Shown piece after piece: positions 24,349-33,246 of a stretch of 64,000 nucleotides of DNA. The notes below the pieces were generated by a model. That model saw only the letters and a program-made list of their open reading frames with translations, was not told the DNA's origin and made no database searches. Position numbers and translations under genes: made by a program. The DNA is from Reyranella soli (GTDB lineage Bacteria; Pseudomonadota; Alphaproteobacteria; Reyranellales; Reyranellaceae): NCBI RefSeq assembly GCF_007992495.1, contig NZ_BKAJ01000031.1, positions 62,001 through 126,000 on the forward strand. The letters are read 5' to 3'. The stretch's first letter is position 1. Each line of letters begins with the position of its first letter.

Positions 24349-25128
24349 ATGGATTTCGGATTGCAGGGCCGCCGCGCCATCGTCTGCGCCTCGAGCCGCG
24401 GACTGGGGCGGGCGTGCGCCGAGGCGCTGGCCGGCGAGGGCGTGGACCTGGTGCTGAACGCGCGCGACGAGGCGGCGCTCACGAGCACGGCGGCGGCAAT
24501 CAACGCCGCGTATAAGGTGAAGGTGACGGCGGTGGCGGCCGATATCGCCACCGCCTCCGGCCGCGACGCCGTGCTGGCCGCCTGCCCGGACCCCGACATC
24601 CTGGTGAACAATGCCGGCGGCCCTGCGCCCGGCTCGCTCGCCAAGTACACGGAAGAGGACTGGGCGAAAGCGATCGACGGCAACCTCAGGGCGCCGGCCG
24701 CGCTGATGGCCGCCGTGCTCGACGGCATGGCGGGGCGCGGCTTCGGCCGCGTGGTCAACATCACCTCGAGCGTGGTGCGCCATCCGATCGACGTGCAGGG
24801 CCTCAGCGCCGCGTCGCGCTCGGGCCTGCACGGCTTGGTGAGCACGCTGGTGCGCGGTTATGTCGGGCGCAACGTCACGATCAACAACATCCTGCCCGGC
24901 CCCTTCGCCACCGATCGCCTGGTGAGCAACTTCACCTTCCAGGCGAAGCAGAAGGGGATCTCACCGCAGGAGGCGCTGGCCGCGCGGCAGAACGAGCTGC
25001 CCGCGCGCCGCTTCGGCGATCCGATGGAGGTCGGCCGGCTGTGCGCCTATCTCTGCAGCGCGCACTCAGGCTACATCTGCGGCCAGAGCATCCTGATCGA
25101 CGGCGCCGCGCACCCTCAGATCATTTGA
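24349..25128 (+). CDS. SDR-family protein with altered catalytic site
   Basis: This 259-residue Rossmann protein has cofactor motif ASSRGLG (14-20), NNAGG (87-91) and C-terminal GQSILIDGAAHPQI typical of classical SDRs. The catalytic YxxxK is replaced: the expected Tyr is Ser153 and the Lys is Arg157 (LSAASRSGL). Some SDR-like homologues without the Tyr keep binding functions or act on unusual substrates. A GGGAGA ribosome site precedes the ATG. It is divergent from the Rieske operon and may share its regulator. Confidence 0.8.
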   Translation: MDFGLQGRRAIVCASSRGLGRACAEALAGEGVDLVLNARDEAALTSTAAAINAAYKVKVTAVAADIATASGRDAVLAACPDPDILVNNAGGPAPGSLAKYTEEDWAKAIDGNLRAPAALMAAVLDGMAGRGFGRVVNITSSVVRHPIDVQGLSAASRSGLHGLVSTLVRGYVGRNVTINNILPGPFATDRLVSNFTFQAKQKGISPQEALAARQNELPARRFGDPMEVGRLCAYLCSAHSGYICGQSILIDGAAHPQII

Positions 25129-25130
25129 GC

Positions 25131-25658
25131 TCAGTGGACGAGGGTCCGGCGCGGGTTCTGGCCGTGCGCCATGTCGATATGGATCGATCGCGCGGCTTTG
25201 TAGAAGCGCAGGACGATGAAGCGGGCGGCAATGAATGCCGCCAGGAACGTCGCGCCGCCTGCCAGGACGCCGAAGCCGCTCGACTGGCGCCCCATCAGGC
25301 TGGAGCTCACGAAGCGGACGGTGGCCAGCAACAGCAGCAGCGCCGTCGCGCCGGCGCCGTCCCAGGACGGCGGCACGCGGATCAGCCTTTTGCCGTGGTC
25401 CTGGTTCACCTTCAGGATCATGCCCGCGAATGCGCCGACCACGAGGCCGCCCGCGATGGCGGCGGCCCACAGCTCGAGACGCTTACCCGGCGACACGATC
25501 AGCAGCACCGCCGCCGCCAGCACCACAAGCACGGTGGGAATCGTCCATTCGAGGCGGGTCGCGGCCTTGCCGCCGAGCTCGAAGCGCATCGACCACAGCG
25601 CGAAGCCAGCCAGCAGCACCGCGCTCAAGTGCGTGATGAAAAGGATACTCGTCGTCAT
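25131..25658 (-). CDS. Uncharacterised multi-pass membrane protein
   Basis: This 175-residue protein has roughly five to six hydrophobic helices (ILFITHLSAVLLAGFALW, WTIPTVLVVLAAAVLLIV, LWAAAIAGGLVVGAFAGMIL, TALLLLLATVRFVSSSL, GATFLAAFIAARFIVLRFY). The TM layout recalls CcdC/DUF1453-type membrane proteins, but I cannot confirm that. The start used is MTTSIL, and an ATG five codons upstream is possible. It converges on the SDR gene with only a two-base gap. Confidence 0.6.
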   Translation of the reverse strand: MTTSILFITHLSAVLLAGFALWSMRFELGGKAATRLEWTIPTVLVVLAAAVLLIVSPGKRLELWAAAIAGGLVVGAFAGMILKVNQDHGKRLIRVPPSWDGAGATALLLLLATVRFVSSSLMGRQSSGFGVLAGGATFLAAFIAARFIVLRFYKAARSIHIDMAHGQNPRRTLVH

Positions 25659-25729
25659 GGAAGCACCGGCCAACCCCCGTTCATTGGCCTCAGGTTAGCC
25701 GCTGCCGCTATCGGCTCAAAGCATCGTTG

Positions 25730-26383
25730 TCAGGCGGCCAACCTGCTCTTCAGGACGGCGACGGCGGAAGCCGGACTGGTGAGGACGGGAACGCTGCTCC
25801 GGCTGCGCAGCCTGGCGGCTGCCGGCGCCATCGAGAACTGCGCGAGCATGATGGCATCGCAGCCGCCAAGCTGGGCTGCGGCCTCGGCCACGAGGATATC
25901 GTGCTGCTCGCGACCTCCGGCCAGCAGGGCCGCCATCGCTCCCGGGACGAACACGCTCTTCAGGCTCGCGGAAGCGCCGGCCTGCTTCGCCTGATCCTCG
26001 AATTCCTCGGACATGCTGGCGATCGATGGCTCGAAGGTCGCCAGCATGCCGATCGTGCCGCCGATGGCGATGGCCTCGGCGAACATCGCTTCGTTGGGCT
26101 TCAGTACCGGCATGGTGACCGACCGCGCGACGCGCTCGATGGCTGGGCCGAAAGCGGAGCAGGTGAACAGGATCGCATCGGCGCCCAGCGATACCGCATA
26201 GCGGCCGAGCGCATCGAAGCGCCCGAAGATGCCGTCGGTCAGCTGTGGCGTGAGGGCGCGGTCGCGGCTCAGCGAATCGTCCAGCAGGTTGACGAGATCG
26301 GGCTCGGGCCACGCCTTGGCAAAGGCCTGCTTGATGGGATCGACGGCGGCGGGAGTGGCGTGGACCAGAGCGATGCGTGTCAT
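25730..26383 (-). CDS. Aspartate/glutamate racemase-family protein
   Basis: This 217-residue protein has the two Cys of the PLP-independent racemase fold: C75 in ILFTCSAFGP and C175 in LGGCDAIMLAQFSM, flanking a GTIGMLATFEPSI segment and an early VHATPAAVDP. Family members interconvert Asp/Glu enantiomers or act as maleate isomerase, arylmalonate decarboxylase and hydantoin racemase; the reaction here is not evident. The start is taken at MTRIALVH, with another ATG four codons upstream. It is apparently monocistronic. Confidence 0.78.
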   Translation of the reverse strand: MTRIALVHATPAAVDPIKQAFAKAWPEPDLVNLLDDSLSRDRALTPQLTDGIFGRFDALGRYAVSLGADAILFTCSAFGPAIERVARSVTMPVLKPNEAMFAEAIAIGGTIGMLATFEPSIASMSEEFEDQAKQAGASASLKSVFVPGAMAALLAGGREQHDILVAEAAAQLGGCDAIMLAQFSMAPAAARLRSRSSVPVLTSPASAVAVLKSRLAA

Positions 26384-26540
26384 GCTTTCCGCCACAATAT
26401 CACCAAACGCCGCCTGTGACCTTTCTCTGTCCGGCGGCGCATTGCGGTGGCCTCGTCACAACAATGGCACTGGTCTCGAAAGCGGCGTCCTGCTCGTCTG
26501 GTCGCGGGTGGGGACGGATCAACGCCGTGAGAGGCTTTTC

Positions 26541-27668
26541 ATGTCTGCGTCGAATGGTGGGTTTCGGGCTTTGCTGGCCGTGGCCGCAGCCTCAGCGCTG
26601 CTTTGCGGGCCGGCCTTGGCATTTGATGCCGATCTCACCGGCGCTGAGGACGAACTGCTCGGCGGCTCAACGGAAATCGCCATGGCGCCCGATGATCCAG
26701 TCGTCGGCCGTGAGAATGTCGTTCAGGGCTTCGTCGAAGAGTCGCTCGAAGACTCGCTGGCGAGAGCCGGATTGCCCGCGAGCTTGAGCCTCCAGCTGAA
26801 GGACGCGTTGTCGTCAGCCCTCGATCGGCGCCCGCTCGAGAGCGGCGACAGGTTCCAGGTGCGCTACCTGCAGACCGTGGCAGCCGACGGTCGCGAGATC
26901 GGCGCCGGCCGGATCGTATCGGCCGAGGTCACGACGAGCGGCAAGGGAAGAATCGCCCTCTACGGCTTTCGCCCGACCCGCGGCGTCGAACAACTCTGGC
27001 TCGGCAACGGCGAATCGCTGGCCGCGCCGGCGATGCGCCTGCCGCTCGATACGGTCAGCGTGACGTCGGGCTTCGGCGTCCGCGCCGATCCGTTCGAACA
27101 GCCGCGCAATGGTCTCGGTGCGCCGAGCCGGCTCGGCACCGTCGGCGCCACCATCAACACGGCGACAGCGCGTGGCATCGCGCTCGGCCTGGCGCCGGCG
27201 CCCGGCCGCACTGCGCCGCGTGGCGGCGGCGCCTTCCTGATGCACAACGGCGTCGACCTGCTCGCGCCGACGGGCACGCCGGTGCTGGCGGCGTCCGACG
27301 GCACGGTCGTTGGCGCGGCGCCCAACGCGGGCTACGGCAACTGGATCCGCGTCGACCACGGCCACAACGTGGCGACGGTCTACGGCCACCTTTCGGCATT
27401 CGCACCGGGCATCGCCGCCGGGGTGAAGGTCCAGCGCGGGCAGGTGATCGGCCTGGTCGGCAACACCGGCCGGTCGACCGGCCCGCATCTTCATTTCGAG
27501 GTCATCAACAACGGCCAGGCGGTCGACCCAATAAAGTTCTCGCCGACCAGGAAGGCGAAGCTGGAAGGCGCCGATCTCGACAGCTTCCGCAAGCTCGTCC
27601 GGCAGGTCGACGCTGCACGGCAGGACGAGGCTCCGCTGCGGCTGATCTCGGTTGGCGACGGCCGCTAG
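26541..27668 (+). CDS. M23-family murein metallopeptidase, secreted
   Basis: This 375-residue protein has a signal peptide (to about residue 27, GPALAF), a linker/LysM-like middle region and a C-terminal LytM domain. Zinc ligands are H235 and D239 (HNGVDLLAPTGTPV) and the H316-L-H318 pair (TGPHLHFEVINNGQAVDP). Such enzymes cut peptidoglycan cross-bridges or activate amidases, and all zinc residues are present, so it should be active. The gene overlaps the convergent dgoA by four bases. Confidence 0.9.
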   Translation: MSASNGGFRALLAVAAASALLCGPALAFDADLTGAEDELLGGSTEIAMAPDDPVVGRENVVQGFVEESLEDSLARAGLPASLSLQLKDALSSALDRRPLESGDRFQVRYLQTVAADGREIGAGRIVSAEVTTSGKGRIALYGFRPTRGVEQLWLGNGESLAAPAMRLPLDTVSVTSGFGVRADPFEQPRNGLGAPSRLGTVGATINTATARGIALGLAPAPGRTAPRGGGAFLMHNGVDLLAPTGTPVLAASDGTVVGAAPNAGYGNWIRVDHGHNVATVYGHLSAFAPGIAAGVKVQRGQVIGLVGNTGRSTGPHLHFEVINNGQAVDPIKFSPTRKAKLEGADLDSFRKLVRQVDAARQDEAPLRLISVGDGR

Positions 27669-28300
27669 CCGCGTTGCGCCTCGTCATAGGCGCGCACCGA
27701 GGCGACGGCGCGATCGCGCACCTCGGCCGCAGTCATGCCCGGACGATAGAGGCTGCTACCGAGGCCGAACGCGCGGATGCCCGCCACCACATAAGGTGCG
27801 AGGTTCTTGTCCGACACGCCGCCGACGGCGCCCACGACGACATCCTTGGGTAGGACGGCCAGTTGTGCGGCGATGCCCGACGGCCCCAGCACCGATGCAG
27901 GGAAGAATTTCAGCGCCGAAGCGCCGCAGCGCACGGCGAGCAGGGCTTCGGTGGGCGTGAATACGCCGGGCATGGTCACCATGCCCTGCGCCTTGGCCAT
28001 CGCCAGCACGTCGATATCGACGTTGGGCGCGACCATCAATCGCCCACCAGTATCGGCGACCCGCGCGCAGTCGGCGGCGCTCAGCACCGTGCCGGCGCCG
28101 ATCAGGCAGTCCTTGCCGAAGCGGCGGCTGAGCCGCTCGATCGAGTCGAAGGGACTTGGCGAATTCAGCGGCACCTCGATCAGTTCGAAGCCGCTTTCGA
28201 TCAGGGTGCCGACAATGGCTTCTGCCTCGTCGGGACGGATGCCGCGCAGGATGGCGACGAGGTGGCGCTTCACCGTGGGCCACGGAACTGTTTCCGTCAT
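27665..28300 (-). CDS. dgoA: 2-dehydro-3-deoxy-6-phosphogalactonate aldolase
   Basis: This 211-residue class I aldolase of the KDPG/KDPGal family has FELIEVPLNSPSPFDSIERL (a pattern that favours DgoA over Eda), IGAGTVLSAADCARVADTGG, Schiff-base Lys in SALKFFPAS and VVGAVGGVSDKN. It cleaves 2-keto-3-deoxy-6-phosphogalactonate to pyruvate and glyceraldehyde-3-phosphate. The ATG overlaps the dgoK stop by four bases, so kinase and aldolase are made together. No dgoD dehydratase or transporter is adjacent. Confidence 0.9.
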   Translation of the reverse strand: MTETVPWPTVKRHLVAILRGIRPDEAEAIVGTLIESGFELIEVPLNSPSPFDSIERLSRRFGKDCLIGAGTVLSAADCARVADTGGRLMVAPNVDIDVLAMAKAQGMVTMPGVFTPTEALLAVRCGASALKFFPASVLGPSGIAAQLAVLPKDVVVGAVGGVSDKNLAPYVVAGIRAFGLGSSLYRPGMTAAEVRDRAVASVRAYDEAQRG

Positions 28301-29229
28301 GTCGCTCCCCAGATCCTTGCAGCGGCCTTGGCAAGGCCGAGCCGCGATGCCTGTTCGGCATCGACCGTCGTTACGTCGAGTCCCTGCGCCGTCAGAGCCG
28401 CCTCATAGAGCCGCCCGAGCGTGCCGGCGCCAATCAGCCGCAGCGATCGCGGCGAGCCGTGGCGCCACACCGCATCGGCGAGCTCGGTTCCAATCAGGAG
28501 GCCCGACAATCGCGCGGAACCGTGCGCGCGCTGCTCGAAGCCCAGGAGCTGCGCCGCGCGCAGTCGGAACAACGATGCAGTCAGGCCCGTGGGCGCCGCC
28601 GTCGCCGCGCCAAGGCCATCGCGGAAGGCCGGGCTGTCGCCCGGAGCGGCGCCCGTCTCGACGGCGTGGGCGAGGATGCTGTGCTGCGCGATCACCGAGA
28701 ACAATTCGCCCGTCATGTAGGTCGAGAACTCGACGACGCGCCCGCCCTCGATCTTGATCCATTTGCTGTGCGTGCCGGGGATGCAGACCAGGCCCGTGAA
28801 GTCGGATTCAGTCACACCCAGAAGTTGGGTTTCCTCGCCGCGCATGACATCGGGCCGACCGGCCTCTGCCTGGGCGATGCCGGGCAGGATGCGGATGTCG
28901 CCGGATGCCTCGACCCGGATGGCGCCCTCGTGCAGGGCATCGAGCCGCGTCGGCGTCTTTATATAGGGCGCTTCAACCCAGCCCTGCCGCGCGCCCGCCA
29001 TGCCGCAGATCAGGACCGGCACTCCCTGTAGCGCGCCGAGCCGTGTCAGGTGATCGCTCAGCACCGGCGCAAAGCCCGGACCGGCCGCACAATGCAGCAT
29101 GCCTTCGCTGCCGCGGCTTTCCGCCAGCACCTCGCCGGCGGCCGACATCAGCCAGCCACGGAAGCTAGAGGTGCCCCAGTCGACGACGACGAAGGCGGCC
29201 CGCCCGCCGCCAGGTGAATCTGGGATCAA
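28297..29229 (-). CDS. dgoK: 2-dehydro-3-deoxygalactonokinase
   Basis: This protein of about 310 residues has AAFVVVDWGTSSFRGWLMSA at the N-terminus, MAGARQGWVEAPYI, VCIPGTHSKWIKIEGGRVVEFSTYMTGELF and a C-terminal LIGAGTLGRLYEAAL. These are the conserved stretches of DgoK, which phosphorylates 2-keto-3-deoxygalactonate. The only suitable start codon near the conserved N-terminus is a TTG at 29229-29227, preceded by AGGGAG eight bases upstream; no ATG or GTG lies there. It is the first gene of the dgoKA pair. Confidence 0.85.
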   Translation of the reverse strand: MIPDSPGGGRAAFVVVDWGTSSFRGWLMSAAGEVLAESRGSEGMLHCAAGPGFAPVLSDHLTRLGALQGVPVLICGMAGARQGWVEAPYIKTPTRLDALHEGAIRVEASGDIRILPGIAQAEAGRPDVMRGEETQLLGVTESDFTGLVCIPGTHSKWIKIEGGRVVEFSTYMTGELFSVIAQHSILAHAVETGAAPGDSPAFRDGLGAATAAPTGLTASLFRLRAAQLLGFEQRAHGSARLSGLLIGTELADAVWRHGSPRSLRLIGAGTLGRLYEAALTAQGLDVTTVDAEQASRLGLAKAAARIWGAT

Positions 29230-29346
29230 ACCGTCACTCCCTCGGCGCCACCGTACGCCAAAGCCCGTTGCCAGACACGCCGCTATAGCTTGTAAGTCAT
29301 TAAGGGAGTACAATGTCAGATTGTAGGAAGATGAGGGCGGTCGATC

Positions 29347-30828
29347 ATGCGACTTCCATCAGGACTTCTGGACACCCTGTTGGCATCGTCCCGCTCGATG
29401 GTGCGGAAGGTCAGCAGCGTCCCGGACGCCGTTGACGTCACCTATCGGGCGGCGCTCAAGACCGTCGCATTGGCCACGACCGTCGTGCTGCTCTTCCTCT
29501 TCGTAGAGGCCGTGACGGACCAGCAGATCATGATCGAGCCGATGGCAGTACCGCGCACGCTCGAGAACGATGGATATTCCGGCGCGGTTGTCTCGCGTTT
29601 CCTGGTTGAGGAGGTGCGGGCCATCCGGCAATCGGGAGACAGGCCGGACTTTCTGTCCGGAGACAGCCTGGATTACGAGCTCACCAGGGATGCGATCGTC
29701 GGCTTCCGCAGCGACGATGCGTTTGCGACCCTGGCGACGATACAGGTTCCCTCGTCGAGCCTGTCCCTGCGTTCGACGGTCACCATGTTGCGGGATTTTC
29801 TCGATATTCCCGAGCTCAAGATCAGCGGAGCCTTGACCATCAAGCGGCCGAACGGTCCGGACAACCCGCCTCTGTACATAGTCTCCCTCCAGTTGGGTGC
29901 AGAGGCCGGTATTCCCGCCGAGCCCGTGGCCCATGCCGACCTCGATCAGGCGATTCGCCTCTCGGCGCGGGTGATCGTCCGGGAATACGACCCCATCGGC
30001 CTGGCGACCTACTACTTGAACACAGGTCAAAGGGGGGAGCTGAAAGAACTCGCCGATTCCCTGATGAAGACGCGGAAGGTCGAACAGCGCACGCAGGGGC
30101 TGTTCATGCGCGGCCTCTATGAAACGACGCTCGTCGACAAGGTCGCGTTCTTTCGCAAAGCCATCGCGCTCGATCCCCAATTCAGTGATGTCTACAACGC
30201 CTGGGGCATCGAGCTGTTCAATGCGAATAGGGTCGACGAAGCGATAGCCAAGTACAGCGAGGCAATCAGGGCCAATCCGAAGAACGGCTCGGCCTATCGC
30301 AATCGTGCCATCGCCTACCAGACCAAAAAGGAGTGGTTCGCGCTCGCGACCGCGGACTTCGAGCGGGCCAGCAAATTCAAGCCGAGAGCCAAGACATTCT
30401 TCGATCTCGGCTTTTCCTACGAGTTTCTGGAGAAGTTCGATCCGCGGGCCGCCATCGAGGCCTACGACCAGGCCATCAGGCTCAGGCCTGGTTATGGCTG
30501 GGCGCTCAACAATCGCTGCTACATGAAGGCGATGCTGAAGGACCGGTCGGCGATTGCCGATTGCGACATGGCCTTGGACGATCAGAAGGCTTGGGAGATA
30601 TATGACAGCCGCGGGTTTTCCTATCTGATGCTTGGCGATCTCGACAGCGCGATCGGCGACTACAACGAGGCGATCAGGCGCCACGACAACGCATACTCGC
30701 GGTTCGGGCGCGGCGTGGCCAGGCAGCGCAAGGGTGACCTTGCCGGCGCTGATGCCGATTTCAAGAGGGCGAAAGAACTGGACGAGAATATAACGGACAC
30801 GATGAAGAAGGCGCGCCTGGAGTGGTAA
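29347..30828 (+). CDS. Membrane-anchored TPR-repeat protein
   Basis: This 493-residue protein has one hydrophobic segment near residues 38-57 (TVALATTVVLLFLFVEAV), then an unrecognised domain of about 190 residues. A C-terminal array of tetratricopeptide repeats follows (for example DVYNAWGIELFNANRVDEAIAKYSEAIR, SAYRNRAIAYQTKKE, YSRFGRGVARQRKGDLAGADADFKRAK). Codon use is somewhat less GC-rich than its neighbours. TPRs mediate protein contacts, and the partner is unknown. It is divergent from dgoK and convergent with the Liv genes. Confidence 0.75.
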   Translation: MRLPSGLLDTLLASSRSMVRKVSSVPDAVDVTYRAALKTVALATTVVLLFLFVEAVTDQQIMIEPMAVPRTLENDGYSGAVVSRFLVEEVRAIRQSGDRPDFLSGDSLDYELTRDAIVGFRSDDAFATLATIQVPSSSLSLRSTVTMLRDFLDIPELKISGALTIKRPNGPDNPPLYIVSLQLGAEAGIPAEPVAHADLDQAIRLSARVIVREYDPIGLATYYLNTGQRGELKELADSLMKTRKVEQRTQGLFMRGLYETTLVDKVAFFRKAIALDPQFSDVYNAWGIELFNANRVDEAIAKYSEAIRANPKNGSAYRNRAIAYQTKKEWFALATADFERASKFKPRAKTFFDLGFSYEFLEKFDPRAAIEAYDQAIRLRPGYGWALNNRCYMKAMLKDRSAIADCDMALDDQKAWEIYDSRGFSYLMLGDLDSAIGDYNEAIRRHDNAYSRFGRGVARQRKGDLAGADADFKRAKELDENITDTMKKARLEW

Positions 30829-30842
30829 GGCCGTCGCGGCCT
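30828..30842. terminator. Short hairpin between convergent genes
   Basis: AGGCC-GTCGC-GGCCT is a perfect five-base stem with a five-base loop, overlapping the last base of the TPR gene and the end of livF. There is no T-tract, so terminator function is only possible. Confidence 0.3.
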
Positions 30843-31534
30843 CACATTGTGAGGTAGCGGGCCCGGATCGTCGCTTCCTCGGCCCGGAAGACCTCGGCGC
30901 TAGCACGGTAGACCATGCGCCCCTTGACCATGATGTGCAGCTCGTCGGCGACCGCTTCGGCCAGCTTCATGTTCTGCTCGACCAGCAGGATCGTGACCCC
31001 TTCGTCGCGCAGCAGCTTGATGATGCGGGCGAGCTCGCGCACGACCAGAGGCGCCAGCCCCTGGCTCGGCTCGTCGAGCAGCATGACCTTTGGATCGGAT
31101 ACCAGCGCGCGGGCGATCGCTAGCATCTGCTGCTCGCCGCCCGACAGTTGCGACCCGCGATTGGCCTGGCGCTCGTTGAGCGAGGGAAAGAGCTTCAGCA
31201 GCCGGTCGATTGGCCACGCCGTGTCCGGTCGCTCGCCGACCTTGATGTTCTCGAGCACCGTGAGATCGGGGAAGATCAGCCGGCCCTCCGGCACGTAGGC
31301 GACGCCCTGGCGCGACACGCGGTGCGGCGGCCAGCCGGTGATGTCGGTGCCGCCCACCGCCACGCGGCCGCTGCTCGGCGCCACCAGGCCCATGATGGTC
31401 TTCACCATGGTGGTCTTGCCGACGCCGTTGCGGCCCAGCACGGCGCTGATGCGGCCCTGTGGCATCTCGAGGTCGACGCCCTGCAGGATGTGGCTCGCGC
31501 CGTAATGCGTGTTGAGGCCGGCGATGGTGAGCAT
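30842..31534 (-). CDS. livF: Branched-chain amino-acid-type ABC ATPase LivF
   Basis: This 230-residue ATPase has Walker A GRNGVGKTTMVKTIMG, a Q-loop ending GVAYVPEGRLIFPDLTV, signature LSGGEQQMLAIARALV and Walker B VMLLDEPSQGLAP, all diagnostic of LivF rather than LivG. The ATG overlaps the livG stop by one base (TGATG). It is the last gene of the livHMGF series. Substrates of this family include branched-chain amino acids, amides, urea and aromatic acids. Confidence 0.92.
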   Translation of the reverse strand: MLTIAGLNTHYGASHILQGVDLEMPQGRISAVLGRNGVGKTTMVKTIMGLVAPSSGRVAVGGTDITGWPPHRVSRQGVAYVPEGRLIFPDLTVLENIKVGERPDTAWPIDRLLKLFPSLNERQANRGSQLSGGEQQMLAIARALVSDPKVMLLDEPSQGLAPLVVRELARIIKLLRDEGVTILLVEQNMKLAEAVADELHIMVKGRMVYRASAEVFRAEEATIRARYLTM

Positions 31535-32283
31535 CACTCGAAGCCCCCGAGATAGGCTTCCTGCACCGCCTTGTCGGCCTGGACCGCGTCGGGCGCGCCG
31601 TCGGCGATCACTGCGCCGCGATGCAGCACGGTGATGCGGTGGGCCAGCCGGAACACCACCTCCATGTCGTGCTCGACCAGCAGCACGGTCATGCCCGACG
31701 TCTTCAGGAACCCGGCCAGCGTCTCGACCGCCTGCTGCGTCTCCTCGACCGACAGCCCCTGGGTCGGCTCGTCGAGCAGCAGCACGCGCGGCTGCTGCGC
31801 CAGTGCCATTGCGACCTCGAGCAGGCGCTGGTCGCCGTGGCTCAGCAGCCCGGCCGGCGTGTCGGCGATCCCCGACAGGCCGAGCTGCTTCAGAGCGGCG
31901 TCTGCGCGCGCGCTCGCCTCCTCGAAGATGTGCGCGCCGCCGAACGGCTGCCAGCGCCGGCCGTGCCTCGCCTGGGCCGACAGCCGCGCATTCTCGCGCG
32001 CCGACATTTCGGGGAAGAGGGAGGTGATCTGGAAGGTGCGTGAAAGGCCGAGGCGGCAAATCTGGTGGCTCGGCAGGCCCGCGATCGGCTGGCCGGCGAA
32101 GCGGATCGATCCCGCCGTCGGCTTGACCGTGCCGGTGATCACGTTGAACAGCGTCGTCTTGCCGGCGCCGTTGGGGCCGATGACGGCGCGGACCTCGCCT
32201 TCCTCGACCGCCATGGCGACCTGGTCGAGAGCCACCAGGGCGCCGTAGCGCCGGGTAACGCCGTCGAGCTCGAGCAGCGCCAC
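31534..32283 (-). CDS. livG: Branched-chain amino-acid-type ABC ATPase LivG
   Basis: This 249-residue ATPase has Walker A GPNGAGKTTLFNVITG, the LivG-type LGLSRTFQITSLFPEMSARENARLSAQ stretch, signature LSHGDQRLLEVAMALAQ and Walker B VLLLDEPTQGLS. Translation is inferred to start at a GTG (VALLELDGVTRRYG) two bases after the livM stop, since no ATG is suitably placed. Confidence 0.9.
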   Translation of the reverse strand: MALLELDGVTRRYGALVALDQVAMAVEEGEVRAVIGPNGAGKTTLFNVITGTVKPTAGSIRFAGQPIAGLPSHQICRLGLSRTFQITSLFPEMSARENARLSAQARHGRRWQPFGGAHIFEEASARADAALKQLGLSGIADTPAGLLSHGDQRLLEVAMALAQQPRVLLLDEPTQGLSVEETQQAVETLAGFLKTSGMTVLLVEHDMEVVFRLAHRITVLHRGAVIADGAPDAVQADKAVQEAYLGGFE

Positions 32284-32285
32284 GT

Positions 32286-33242
32286 CTACGAAGCCCGCGT
32301 GGGATTGCGGCTGCGCTGCAGCCACGCCGTCGCCACGCCCCAGATGCCCTGCGGCGCGAACAGCACGAAGGCGATGAAGATCAGGCCGAAGTACAGCGCC
32401 CACGCCTCGGTCCAGGAGCTGAGCTGATGCTCCATCAGCATGAAGAACGCGGCCCCCAGGATCGGCCCGACCAGGGTGCCCGAGCCGCCCACGATCACCA
32501 TGATCAGTACCTGGCCGCTCAGCAGCCAGAACAGCAGCTCGGTATTGGCGAAGCCCGCGAATGGCGCATAGAGCGCGCCGGCGAGGCCGCCCAGCGCGTA
32601 GGCCACCGCCACCACGGCGATCTTGTAGAGACGTGTGTTGTAGCCCAGCGCAATCGTCTTGGCCTCGTTCTCGCGAATGCCGCGCAGCACCGCACCGAAC
32701 GGCGAGCGCACCAGGGCGAAGCACACCAGGAACGCGCCGACCAGGCAGGCCAGCACCAGGTAGTAGAAACCGGTCTTGCTGGTGAGCGCGTCGAAGCCGA
32801 ACGGGCCGGCCGTGCGCGGGATGCCGGCAAGGCCATCGGAACCGCCGGTCACCGAGGTCCATTTGAACGAGATGGCATAAAGGAGCTGGGCGAAGGCAAG
32901 CGTCAGCATTGAGAAGGAGACGCCGGTCGCCAGCGTGCATATCCAGCCGACGCCAATCGCCACGATGCCGGTCAGGAGGGCGGCTCCGAACACCACGAAC
33001 AGGAGCGGCATGTCGGTATGCAGCAGCATGAAGCCGCAGGCATAGGCGCCGAGCCCGTAGGCGGCGGCATGGCCGAACGAGACCAGCCGCGTGTAGCCGA
33101 ACATCAGGTCGAGGCTCATGGCGAACAGGCCAAGGATCAGCGCCTCGGTGAGCAGGGTCATGGCGAAGGGCGGCAGGCCGAACGGGGCGGCCGCCAGCAC
33201 CACGACGACCGCGACCAGGAGCGCGCGTAGTCCAGCGGACAC
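32286..33242 (-). CDS. livM: Branched-chain amino-acid-type ABC permease LivM
   Basis: This 318-residue inner-membrane protein has about eight to nine hydrophobic segments and the LivM hallmarks LFAMSLDLMFGYTRLVSFGHAAAYGLGAYACG, SGQVLIMVIVGGSGTLVGPILGA and RSPFGAVLRGIRENEAKT. It starts with GTG four bases after the livH stop. The GGPNG/GGSGT loops typical of the family are present. It forms the translocation pore with LivH. Confidence 0.9.
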   Translation of the reverse strand: MSAGLRALLVAVVVVLAAAPFGLPPFAMTLLTEALILGLFAMSLDLMFGYTRLVSFGHAAAYGLGAYACGFMLLHTDMPLLFVVFGAALLTGIVAIGVGWICTLATGVSFSMLTLAFAQLLYAISFKWTSVTGGSDGLAGIPRTAGPFGFDALTSKTGFYYLVLACLVGAFLVCFALVRSPFGAVLRGIRENEAKTIALGYNTRLYKIAVVAVAYALGGLAGALYAPFAGFANTELLFWLLSGQVLIMVIVGGSGTLVGPILGAAFFMLMEHQLSSWTEAWALYFGLIFIAFVLFAPQGIWGVATAWLQRSRNPTRAS

Positions 33243-33246
33243 GGGT

